DNA from: Dipteris shenzhenensis
Taxonomy: Eukaryota; Polypodiophyta; Polypodiopsida; Gleicheniales
Direction: 5' to 3' (one strand)
NCBI GenBank assembly: GCA_047967505.1
Contig: CM106539.1
Length of the DNA stretch: 64,000 nucleotides
In this document: positions 53,701 through 64,000 of the stretch, piece after piece
Layout: every line of letters starts with the position of its first letter
How positions within the stretch are numbered: position 1 is the first letter of the stretch
Made by a program: the position numbers and the translations under genes
Notes under the pieces: generated by a model
The model's database searches: none
Told to the model about the DNA's origin: nothing
Seen by the model: only the letters and a program-made list of their open reading frames with translations

Positions 53701-55000
53701 CAATACTTATATATATTCAATTTTATTGTCATATGTGCATTGTTGTATTTTGCTCATATGTAGGCCTTTGCAATTCAATAACAATTTATATTCCTTATCT
53801 CCTTGGGTTTGGGGAATTGGGTCTCACATCAGATCATAGGTTGCTCTTGTTGACCAAGTGGATGGAAAATTATAGTAGGTGGTGATTTGATTTTGGAAGA
53901 GTAATGGTCCTTTGGGGTGAGGGCAGACTAGAGAGAGAGTTTATTATCATTCACTGGGGACTCAAATATGGCATATGCGATCATTGCATGTCATACATGA
54001 CTAAGAGTCCATTGGATTCAAAAGAACATTCAATTCTAAAATCTCGACATAGTATAGATGAACCAGCATGAAATGGTGGCAACACCTTAGGGGTCTGATG
54101 CTTGTGTGAAGGCTAGTGATTTACTTATGAGAATCTGAGTTTTAATAATTATTACTTGCAAGAATGTATCGGTGCATATACATTCGTGGTGGTTTTGTAC
54201 TTGAAACCTGAAATGTAGAGCCTAGACTATGATACATCAAACCCCCGAACTTTGAGATCGAAACCCCAAAAATCTTAAGCCTAAAAACAGAGCCCTTTGG
54301 TTGTGACCCAAAAGCTTGGAGCTTGTACCTTGGATATCATAGTCTCAAAAGCCAAAACTCATTTCATGGAACTCAAATCCTAAAACTTGTTGGAACTTGA
54401 GATCTAAATCCTATTCTATAGCTCAAAAATTGGGAATACAGGACTCATTAAAGGACCTCCATCAAGAGGATATTATGTTGGCACCCTCAAAACTTGGAGC
54501 AAAACCCAAAATCTAGAGCCAAATATGATCTATGGGATTCCATTTAAGTGGTATTGCAATCAACAATAAATGTAGACATATGCTAAAACAACTAATTCCC
54601 TCACTTGGGCTCTCTTATAAGCATTATCTAATTTTGAAATGAAATCGACTCAATGTTTCATGTTTACTCTGAGTTAGGATAGTTTGGGAAATGGAATAAG
54701 TTACTAGTTTCAAGTTCTACTGTTCCCTTAGTTTTTTGGCATTATCCAATATAGTTATTTTAACAATGGATTTTTTTTCTTACAAAGGACATTGATTTGT
54801 CTTCTTGAGAGAAAAGAAATTTATATTAATGCTTGAGGAAATAAACATACAAATCAACAATATTTGAGGCACTCCATCATGGGAAACAAAGAGAAAATTG
54901 TCTATCAACCAACATGTTTTTAGAGAACCCAGCTCATTGCCTAGGGAATATTTGAAATATGGGGCTAACGACCAAGATGGGGACTATATCTAGCAAATAC
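53701..55000. other. Spacer, nothing recognised
   Basis: AT-rich, many stops in all frames, no repeats longer than a few bases. Around 54240-54540 phrases such as AAACTTGGAGC recur loosely. Confidence 0.4.
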
Positions 55001-57750
55001 TTTCCTCTATGAATACTTAAAGGACACCTACAGGTCAACCCTTGCACAAAAATACCCACCTCTTAGTGATTACCATAGGTTCTGATGTCGTGTGCTCCCA
55101 TACAGCATGCAAAGTGTATAATATTTTATCCAATGGCAATGAGGGTGGCCGCCAAGGGGACTTGGTGACCTCCCATCACCGAGTTACAATGGGTGACCCA
55201 AATGTTCCAAGTAGTGACCATCTTCAAACTCTATCCTCAGAGTCTAGGAAGGGGACATGACACTAGGAGTCACATCATACCTCAATTTGGAAGACAGTCT
55301 ATCCTTGGATCCTATAAACTGGCGTGACCAATATCCATGGAGAAGGCATGGCCCCCCTCTATCAACTCGGCTACCATATCCCAATTAAAATCCCATTGCA
55401 AGATTTGTGTTTGAGCCATAGTCCAAAGGGCCACTTGCTAAATTCTATATGTTGTAGGGAAGCTCCAAAGATAGTGCAAGATCATCTCCAATCTCCATCC
55501 ATGAAGTAGTGGCATCTCCCATCAACATGCATCTAATATGATGAATAGACCCCATGGGCAACCGTCCAAGAAATGTGTAAATCATCCATTGTTGGTGCTA
55601 GCCACCCAAAAGTGTGACCAAAATCTAGTAATGACCTCTAGGGGCACATTCCAATCAACCCAATGTTGCTATCTCAAGGAGGTTCAAGTATTCACAACTA
55701 ACTAGAGAGCGACGATCAATGTGTATTGTGTATGAGAAAAAGGGAACTCCACATCCCTATCCTTGAGAACTACCCATACCAATGTAGGGGAGTTGAGGGT
55801 TTGTGGAGTTCGTCCCCCTTAGGCTCTCGGATGGCGGAGTCTATATATAACATCCACATGCCTTTCCCCAAAATATGGGGGAGGGCTCTTTCGAGGCTCT
55901 TTCCCATGCCTCTATCTCAATGAGCAGATGACTCCAAGCTCCAAAAGAACTGATGAGGCCATTGCCCCACTACACCTAGCTGATGTGCATCCACTATCCT
56001 AACATGATACTCTCTAGATGCCATAGAAGGTGTTGGTGCTCAAACTACTCTCGGCACATAGGGCTACCTCAAATGAGTCCTCTAAACCTCCATTACCATA
56101 GCCTATGTAGACCCCTCATTAGGGGATGAGCCTCATTCTAGTGAGGGGGGCCTTTGAGAAAATCTACCTATGTGGGGGTGGTTCTTGAGAATCCCTACTA
56201 AAGCAAGATCTTCCGGGGTTTTGAGCCTAGAGTGAGTCCACACACTACTAGCTTGCACAAAAGGGCTCTACTTTGCATCTCCATATCGATGATGCTCAGT
56301 ACTCACTTTCCCTAGGGTAGGATTAGCATATGCTAAGTGACCTTGGATCTAGTGTTTCTTATGCTATTAAATCTAGACCACAAGAAGTTGCACACCAAGC
56401 ACCTAATCTTTCCCTTGTAAAAACACTAGCATGAGGCTATGTGGTAGGCTATGGCCAAGAGGACTTGAGGGCTCACCTTGATAGGGAGAATTAGACCAAG
56501 CTCCAATACAAGACCTTGCACTGCATGCTCTCTAGCACGGGGTGATCTGGTCCTATGCCAAAATATCAATGCCCACTCAGCAGCCTAAGTATCTCATTTT
56601 TCGACCCTGTAGGATCCAGTGGAATCTAAGTGAAGCTCCCCAGTTCACAATATTCTAAACCTCCTCAGTCATTATAAGGAAGCCAATTGATTTGGTCTAG
56701 TTGATACTAGACCCAAATACTTGACATTACACCTCAAAGGCACCATGAACTACCTCAGGCTCTCTACTGTGCCCTCCACACAAAAGGTCCATGTCATCTA
56801 CAAACTTTGAGTCTAGAATACCATCCTCCTAACATATTGATAAGTGCATCCCAATGAGGCTAGCCATCTTGGAGCACAAAAAGTAGCCCAAAGCCTTTTC
56901 CATGAATAGAAACCCAAACAAAGCTAGAGGGAAAAGGCATCCCTTGTATGGCGCCTAATAAGCATTTGAATGGAAGTTGGAACTCCACTTGTACAAGGCC
57001 ACAACTCCATAAATCCAATGCTTTGAGAAGGCCATCCTCCTCATGGTGCTCTCTCGAAAGGTACACCCCAGCCTATCATAAGACTTCTCAAAATCCTAGA
57101 GAACAATTGTGATAGGCTAAGACTCTATCCATGCCCAATGCTCCCCTTACTTGTTCTCCTCAAACTCTAGATTGATGAAGTCTCCCCCAACAATCCACAA
57201 GTCTATGTTTGGAAGGCACTCTATGAGCCATGTCTAAAAATTTGGCCTCTACTACTGACAAGTTGGTGTGTAAGCATTCAAGATCCCAATCCTAGACTCC
57301 CCCATCCTCACACTGAGCCAAACCATTCATCCTTCTATGAGCTCCACCTAGTTGAAAACATCCATAGCTAAGGACTGGGAAATTGAGATGCATACCCTCC
57401 CCACTCCTACATACTACTAGGGCCAAGATCTCCATCCCATGCCTTGGTAGGAGGTAGAACTTGGTCCAAAACGTCCATAGCCAAGGACTAGGAAATTGAG
57501 ATGCATACCCTCCCTATGGCTAGGGACCAGATTTCTAGCCCATGCCTTGGTAGGAGGTAGCACCATTGTTTGACATCCGAGGCTAAGAACATGTGCTCCT
57601 AAAACATGAGAAAGTTGACACAACAATCCAACAAATCTTATTGCAACTCTTGGCAAATAATAAGCTTTTACTACATCTATTGATGTGCCTGGTCATAAAA
57701 GCCATGAACATTTCAACCCCCCATGGTCCATCTCATGTGAAGGAGGGTAG
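55001..57750 (-). mobile_element. Decayed LINE (L1-type), minus strand
   Basis: Read on the minus strand: AP-endonuclease remains NAYTPTCQ (about 57270) and WIVGGDFINLEFEEN (about 57190, matching GDFN); then RT blocks with FEKSYDR (about 57090, matching FEKAYDR), GCLFPLALFGF (GCPLSPLLF-like, about 56930) and FVDDMDLL (about 56797, replacing ADDxLLF). Stops and shifts every 50-100 bp. Sequence from 55000 to 56600 is probably its 3' part but shows no firm motif. A ~112-bp tandem duplication lies at 57365-57560. Confidence 0.6.
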
Positions 57751-58389
57751 AAGCCTATGTGATGATTGTGGATTTTTGTGACTTTGGTGGGGTTTTGGAA
57801 GGAGATTAGTCCATATCCATGTGACATCGTGTCGAAGGATGAGTGGCTCTATTGCATACGCACCATCAAATCCCACTACATCAGGAAGGAGGTTTCCACT
57901 TCTAGTCAATTAGAACACTAGTTTAATGACTAGTGTGTGACCAACTTAGGCTAAACCTCTAGCCCAAGTGGATCACAAATACTTCAAGGCCTAAGCCATG
58001 TCTCTTTCATGAGAACCAAGATCAATGATGAGCAATGCTCTCTCTACGGTCCATGAGTTCGATTATAAGCGCAAGATGCACTCGGGTAAGAAACCCAATT
58101 ACGTTGATAATGTTAGAAAATGAAAGCTTGCTCAATGCATTGGGACATAGGTTGCAAATGAAGATGAATGTGGTTTTTTTGTATATATTTGGTTGTTCTA
58201 TGAAGAATATTTTGGAGCAATATATGGTGGGAGAAAAAATATGAATGGAGTGCATTGTGGTAGTGTGGGTGTGCTTGTGGGTGGAAGTGTGGCAATAGCA
58301 AATGGTGGGTGCTGTGATGTGGAGGGTGGTGATTGTGATGTGTAAGGTGATGGAAAAGACGTGGTGGTATTAGGGGGGTTAGTTTGTGT
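57751..58389. other. Spacer before Ty3-3
   Basis: No gene recognised. A His-rich minus-strand frame at 58113-58400 reflects a GTG-rich stretch (GTGGTGATTGTGATGTG) and is not supported as coding. Confidence 0.4.
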
Positions 58390-59570
58390 GTATTTGTCAA
58401 TTGTTGTTGTCTCTATGCCAACATTAGGTAGTATAGAATGTGTGTGTAGAGAAGCAGCAAAGCTCCGCTTATACTTGCATAAGGCTAGGAATAATCTCTC
58501 TTAGGAATCCTCAACATGCAAGTTCTATTTGCAACTCCTACATGCATGTTCTACATACGAGTTTTACATGCAACATGCAACATGCAAGTTCTACATGCAA
58601 CATGCAACTCCTACATGCAACCTGCAAGTTCCACATGCAACTCCTACATGCAACATGACACTCCTACATGCAACTTCTATATGCAAGTTCTACATGTAGA
58701 GAGAGAATGTCTTACAATTCCTACATGCAGAGAGAGAATCTCTCCAACTTGTATAAATACCCCATAATGGAATGAAGCCCACACTCTTTGGGGCATTGTG
58801 TTGAGTTCTAATTTGGTATTCCAAGCAATTGTCTCAAGTGTCCATGCTTCCTTGCACTCCATGTCCAAAAGCATGTCCTAACCTTGCAACTTCTCCTCCC
58901 CTCTCCTCCAACCTTGCGACCCATCCTCTCCCTCTCCTCCTCCCCCCTCCTCCTCCTCCTCCTCCCTCCTCCTCCTACTCCTCCTCCCCCTCCTCCCCCT
59001 CCTCCTCCTCCTCCTCCTCCTCCTTCTCTCTCTCCTTTCCCCCCATGCTCTTACATCTTCTTCCTCTCCCACTCCTATGCTCCCCCTAAACCCTTAGTTC
59101 CTCAACCCTTAACCTTCATGATCTATGAGGGAGATGAGTTCTCCACCATGTACTCTACCCTGAACCTTGGATCATCCTTCTAACCCTTGAACCTCTTCTA
59201 GACTTTGGAACCTCTCTCTGAACCTTGGAACCTCTTTCTACACCTTGAACCTCCCTCTAACCCTTAAACTCCTCCTAAACCCTTCAACCCCTAATGAAGG
59301 CAAAAGTGTTCATTACCCTGACCATGATGATGCACGTTCCTTTCACACATACATGCACTATCTTTGCTTACCACACTTAAGCCTACGTCTCTCATTGGAA
59401 TATGACTCGAGGTCCTAAGCTACACTTATACTACAAATGACAACACCGATATATCTGTAGGTGACAAAAAGCCTCGAAAACTTGCATACTAAGAATACCC
59501 TGCTCTTCCTGCAGAAATCGTGGAAAACAGCCAACATTTGGCCTGCCGAAGTGGTGGGAAAGAGCCAACA
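58390..59570 (+). repeat. 5' LTR of Ty3-3 (about 1.2 kb)
   Basis: Inverted homologue of 52465-53700. U3-like region holds ~12-15 units built on CTACATGCAACTC (58510-58700), and a CCT triplet array at 58925-59036. It ends CCAACA before the PBS. The last 34 bp (CCAACATTTGGCCTGCCG...) are tandemly duplicated at 59531 and 59565, so there are two candidate LTR/PBS junctions. The start is approximate. Confidence 0.65.
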
Positions 59571-59590
59571 TTTGGTGCCAGTGCCGGGAA
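59571..59590 (+). promoter_or_regulatory. Ty3-3 primer-binding site
   Basis: TTTGGTGCCAGTGCCGGGAA, close to the Asp-tRNA-type PBS of plant Ty3 elements. A second, weaker copy begins at 59537 (TTTGGCCTGCCGAAGTGG) because of the 34-bp duplication. Confidence 0.65.
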
Positions 59591-60056
59591 GACTAGTGTC
59601 TCAAGTAACGAGTAAACATACGCAAGTATGTGTAAAAAACAAGCCACTGCAAACTTTCATGAACATAACACTCAAGGGCAAGGAGAGTAAAATTTTCTTT
59701 CCAACTTTAGCCAAACATATCAACCCCAAGCAATAACCTTAGGTTACTACCTTATGAAATTTTCTTTATTTCTTAAAAATAAGCCACTTGAAAAACAAAT
59801 CAGGCTAGGTAATGGACACCAAAGAATAGAGCTTGGAATTTTGATCATTTCACCTTTTTTCAAAAGAGCGATCCGAGTTAACCATGAAAAGTTATGGCCC
59901 GGGAAGAGTTTAGGGTTTGTGACTGTAACTCCACACCCATTCCTATAAAAACCCACTCCACCCCCTCATTCTTCTTCTTTCACATCTAGCTTCCATCTTC
60001 TTCCCCATTTCGAGCCCTACGCAAGACCCTCCTCCCTCTCCATTGACCACCACCCT
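59591..60056 (+). other. Ty3-3 leader
   Basis: Untranslated region between PBS and gag; contains CCTATAAAAACCCACTCC at 59942, a TATA-like site placed after the PBS as in Ty3-2. Confidence 0.45.
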
Positions 60057-61775
60057 ACTCCCATCCTCACACAGTGCGGAGGGGAACAATTTCTTTAATC
60101 GCAACAATTTTGGCAACAATAATAACAATCAAGGCAGGCACCCCTTGGGAAAACTCAAACTTTCCAAATATAATGGTAGGGGCAATCTAGCCTGATTCCT
60201 CCAGCATTTTGATGCCGCATGCCGAGTGGGTGGAGATCAATCCAATGAAACCAAGGTCACCTGGCTCCCCATGGCCTTAACTACTGATGAAGCCTCAGAA
60301 TGGTACCTAGACCTCCTAGTTGAAGAAAGAGCCACATGGGACCTACTGTAAACTAAATTTAAGAGGCGCTTTCAAACGGAGAGATTACAAGATGATCCCG
60401 CTCTCCAACTAAGCCAAGTTCGAACAAGGAAGCCGAGAAGGTGTATGCACATACCTAGAAAAGATGAAATGTGATTAATTGCCAAATGTGACCCACACCC
60501 CAATGCAAAGTGCCTCATGGCCTAGTTCATTATAGGACTAAGGAAGAAAATCCGCAAAGACATGAAAAACATTAGTAGTTACGAAACGTTTAGTGCTACT
60601 CATGTGGCAGCCATTGACATCGAGGATGGCATGACCAACTCTGACACCAGTAGTGATGATGGAAGATCCAGTACATGAGATAAATGCTCTAAAAAGGAAA
60701 AAGTCAAGTCCACTGGTGAAACATCTAATGAAGATCACGTACAGGCCATGACCATGAGCTAAAAGAAGAAATGATGCAAGCCATGGAACAAAAGTCTCAG
60801 CCACCACCTCAGAATTATCCGCGGTGAGAAAATGTATGGTGCCCACACTACATGGCCAATCATATAGCAAATGAATGCTTGGTCTTAAGAGCCAAGATCA
60901 CTGCACAAGCAAATCCACCGCCAAGGTTGTGGTGCCATATCTGCATCATTAGTTGCCATGATGAAAATAATTGCATCTTCAACATGCGCAACAACCCGCC
61001 TCAACCTCAACAATACCAACCGACACCAATGCCAGTGTACAAGCAACTGGCACTTACACAAGCGCCCCTAGCTCTGAGGCTGAATCCTATTCCCGTTCAG
61101 GCACAAGTCCCACAATTACTTAGGAATCCAAATCCACGACCATATCCAAAAGCGCCAAATCCAGTTCCTAAGGCAGTTCCAATACAACAACTGCAAGCTG
61201 AGGAAGTGGACTCACCATTCGAGTATGAAGCTGAGTACCCAGTGTACTATGTAGAAGGCGCAGAAGGTTTAATACTAGTCTATGCAAATCAAGTTCTACC
61301 CAACACATATTGAGCACCAATCAAGTGCTACGGTTGTGGAGAAAATCACTGGATTGTAGAGTGACCTCATCATGGTAGCCCCACTACTTTCCAACCACTC
61401 TGCAGAGATTGTGGCATAGGCCATGCCTGTATGGATTGTCCCATGAAAAATAAGGTCCCACAATAAACTGAGGCTAAGCCTGACATCCCAATCGGCGTTA
61501 TTGGGGTGGACCATCAAAGTCTAGGGTCAAAAAGCATAATATCACAACCTGTGAATGTAATTACATGCCAGCAAAAAGAGGCCACCAAGGACCCTAATAT
61601 TCCAATCCAACCAAGACAACTTCTTCATAAGAAGGCACAAGTGCCTCTACCTCCAACAAGCAATGAGCAACCAAGCTCATTCACATTAGCTCCCGAGCCT
61701 CAAATAAACGAAGCTCCATACCTAGATGTAGAAGTGGAGAAGGCTCGATTTCAGGCACTTCAACAATGGGTATAA
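60057..61775 (+). pseudogene. Ty3-3 gag, many stops
   Basis: Starts with an Asn/Phe-rich stretch (NNFGNNNNNQGRHPLGKLKL), then the capsid domain (FLQHFDAACRVGG, ATWDLL, TKFKRRFQTERLQDD), a Pro/Gln-rich tail (60993-61200) and two zinc knuckles at 61320-61440: CYGCGENHWIVE, with TGA in place of the last Cys, and CRDCGIGHACMDC, intact. Stops are mixed: TGA about five times, TAA two or three, TAG about once. A compensated pair of frameshifts lies near 60415-60470. Confidence 0.75.
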
Positions 61776-61791
61776 AAGGAACAAGCTCAAT

Positions 61792-62904
61792 TTGAGGCTG
61801 AGAAGCAAGCGCAAGATCCAATCCATGACTTGGCCCCACAGAGTATTGATATTATACTCAAGCTTCTATTCCAACAATAGAATCCGCAACATAATGTACC
61901 ACGAGGCTAACTTGAAGCCATGTGTCAATTCCCATTGGAATCCTATTACGAAATTGTCCCAATATCTAGGAGAGTTTCAAAAACTGGATTGAACTTGCAA
62001 ATACCCCTCCACCTATCAAAGACATAGAAGATATTCCTATGTGGATGGGTGAGAGAGATGACATATGCAACATCATTGTGCCTTTGATCCACAAGGCATA
62101 TAATGAAGTCCAAGCCATAGTGGATGGAAGAGCATGTGTAAATGTCCTAATCCAAGGAGCTCTACGATGAATGGGGTCTCCCACCAATGCAAAAGGCTAA
62201 TTTCAACATATGCCTTGCCAATGATTCACGAGCAAAATCCTTGGGAATAGTGAATAGCATGTCAACAAAAGTCACAAAAGTCCACTTTTCCCTTCAATTC
62301 ACAATCTTGGATCTCCCCAAGAAATCCTATCCAATCTTAGTGGGACATCCTTGGTTGTGGGAAGCATCAGTCCTCCATGATTGGGGAACTGATAGACTGA
62401 CAATTCGATATCGTGACACCACAGTTCGAGTGAATGTGGGGACAGGAGAAATAAAACCAATTGTGCCTAGAGCATTAGATGAAACCTCTTCAATGATAAT
62501 CTCAAGAAAATCCACTCCCCTGCAAAACAGCATGCCATAGCAGGCGATACGCAAAGCAATGTCAATAATTGGATACAAACATTGGCAACCATCGACAACT
62601 GCAATTCATTAGACCCCATATTCTCGCAGATAGATGCTAGGGTCATGTAGGTAGATCCTCCAGTCACACATGAAGAACCAATTAATCTAGAGGTGCCATT
62701 CTTTATGGATGACCTCGAGTGGAATAATGAACCTAAAGAAGGTACCCATACCAATAATGTCTCAGATTTTCCTTGGGACCTTGAAACAAAGGCAGAGAAT
62801 GCTCAAATTGAAGATCAAATCTTTCACAATGACTTAGCCATTCTACATGCACTAATGGCAGTCGAGCTTCCAAAAGTTGAATCTCCAATGTTGAATAACA
62901 GCAG
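61792..62904 (+). pseudogene. Ty3-3 gag-protease linker and aspartic protease
   Basis: AIVDGRACVNVLI (about 62118) is the active-site block; after a frameshift near 62160, FNICLANDSRAKSLGIV, LQFTILDLPK and HPWLWEASVLHDWGTDRLTI run to 62540. 62541-62904 holds the acidic linker (FFMDDLEWNNEPKE). The element is cut at 62904 by the next LTR. RT and integrase are not in the window. Confidence 0.7.
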
Positions 62905-63252
62905 TGTTGAGAGTTGTGGTGCCATGAGCACTTGTAGAGCAAAGGTATGAGCAAAGGGCAAGCTGCCACATGGCATGGAGGACATATCCCACATGTGAGC
63001 AAGCGAATGGATGTAAGTACCCTCACCTATAAAAGGGAGGTTCATTTGAAGTAATATCAATCAAGCACTTTGCACTATCTCAAGATTCTCTTTATGAGTC
63101 CAAGCTAATCTATCTTGGAACCTAATTGACTTGAGGTACATGTCATGAGCACTCTCTTCATCATCTTTGCACTTAGGTTGCATCCTCCTTAGATTGGTGT
63201 TGTACTAGGATGTTGTCTTAGTGACTAGGAGAGTACGATCCTCACTTTGTCA
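62905..63252 (+). repeat. 5' LTR of a further LTR retrotransposon (348 bp)
   Basis: TGTTGAGAG...CTTTGTCA, TG...CA ends, TATAAAAG at 63029-63036, same family as 51333-51640. Inserted in Ty3-3 directly after the protease linker. Confidence 0.8.
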
Positions 63253-63264
63253 TGGTATCAGAGC
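63253..63264 (+). promoter_or_regulatory. Primer-binding site of the last LTR element
   Basis: TGGTATCAGAGC, initiator Met tRNA type, joined directly to the LTR end. Confidence 0.85.
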
Positions 63265-64000
63265 TTAGTTCTAGCTCTCCTACATTAGATGTAGATTTTA
63301 GGTTGAGAGATTTCCGTCCATAGTTCTTTAGTTGAGTACTCACTGAGACTTTGAGATTGCTATAGAGGTCGATGAGGGCTTGCTTGTGAGGCTTTGCTAC
63401 ATCCCATGAGCTCAGCCATGCTACAACCTATCTCTACAACACCCGGTGCAAGTTGTCACTTTAGCCCTTCAGCATGAGTCATATTTTCAAAAGGTCATTT
63501 GCTTGTAGAACCGAGGGAGGTGTAGGTTCATTTTAAGGTGCCCAAGCTCACAACGCTCTCACCTGTGAGGAACTCTCAAACGAAGCTCACAAGATGAGAC
63601 CTCTCCTACCCACAGTCAGCGCATGCACTACAGTCATCTTCAATAAGCAGCTCTCTGCATTAGCCTTCTACAAGGCACCACGGCTCACGACCAACGACCC
63701 TGCAACAAGCCGCTCCATCACCTCGACTAAGGCTGCCTCTGCAAACCTTCTATGGCTTCCATTTGGTGTGTATCCCCTCAGTGCCTTCAGACACGCAACT
63801 CGACTAGCAGGAGCACCAGGCCGTCAGCTTCCACACCCATGCAAACCAGCCCACTGCCTCGAGTGAATGAAAGCTTCTCTAGCAGTGACGCCCATGGCTC
63901 GTAGCCCCTCAATGAGCCTGCATGAATGCCTCTCCAAGGCAACTCCAACCAGTCTTCAACGACCGTGACCACAGAAACAGCTTATCACCGGCCTACTTCA
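63265..64000 (+). other. Internal region of the last LTR element, start only
   Basis: No gag-like frame in the 736 bases available. A 90-codon frame at 63594-63866 has no recognised motif. The composition resembles 49887-50550, in keeping with a non-autonomous element. Confidence 0.4.

Overview
The window is nuclear DNA of a land plant with a large, repeat-rich genome. Evidence for this is the Ty1/copia and Ty3 LTR retrotransposons with plant-type primer-binding sites (TGGTATCAGAGC beside an LTR end), a MULE-like transposase with a SWIM finger, a LINE relic, GT-AG introns, and long low-complexity arrays. No ordinary host gene was recognised. A seed-free plant (fern, lycophyte, moss) or a gymnosperm fits the gene families best, but the sequence alone does not settle it.

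Layout. 1-2.5 kb: a broken MULE-like transposase gene. 3.5-6.6 kb: a decayed Ty3 polyprotein (Ty3-1), followed by an antisense RNase H relic. 6.9-16.6 kb: a mosaic of one copia family (pieces A, B, C) with its 5' LTR and PBS, interrupted by Ty3 scraps and a second, unrelated LTR. 16.59-44.26 kb: a 27.7-kb insertion that splits copia piece C from its 3' half, D (44.26-45.68 kb, with 3' LTR). 45.7-53.7 kb: a Ty3 element on the minus strand (Ty3-2), itself carrying another LTR-element insertion. 55-57.7 kb: a LINE relic on the minus strand. 58.4-62.9 kb: a second copy of the same Ty3 family on the plus strand (Ty3-3), cut by a further LTR element that runs off the window.

The main discovery is the 27.7-kb insertion. 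Its ends form an imperfect terminal inverted repeat (22 of 28 positions, with an 11-bp perfect core) and are bordered by a 3-4 bp direct repeat (ACA/ACAA). Copia piece A serves as a paralogous empty site. On the left, reading leftward, is a large transposase-like gene: two copies of a beta module, then Cys-rich, Asp-rich and C-terminal domains. On the right, reading rightward, are a gene with a DNA-methyltransferase-like C-terminus, an FCP1/HAD-type phosphatase-like gene and a SET-domain gene. Across the whole insertion, and seen nowhere else in the window, is a short palindrome with core AATGGCACTAGTGCCATT. It occurs in arrays, in spacers and inside an intron, and its degenerate form seeds an 8-kb satellite. 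I read this as a giant cut-and-paste transposon carrying chromatin-related genes and its own dispersed palindromic signal.

The retrotransposons show how they are being silenced. The copia-A polyprotein is open in one frame over 4 kb apart from six stops. All six are TAG where a sister copy has CAG, the pattern expected from deamination of methylated CHG sites. Ty3-3 instead shows a mix of TGA, TAA and TAG. Relative ages can be read from the nesting: copia C/D, then the giant element within it, then a copia of the same family within the giant element, now reduced to a solo LTR with a perfect 5-bp target duplication.
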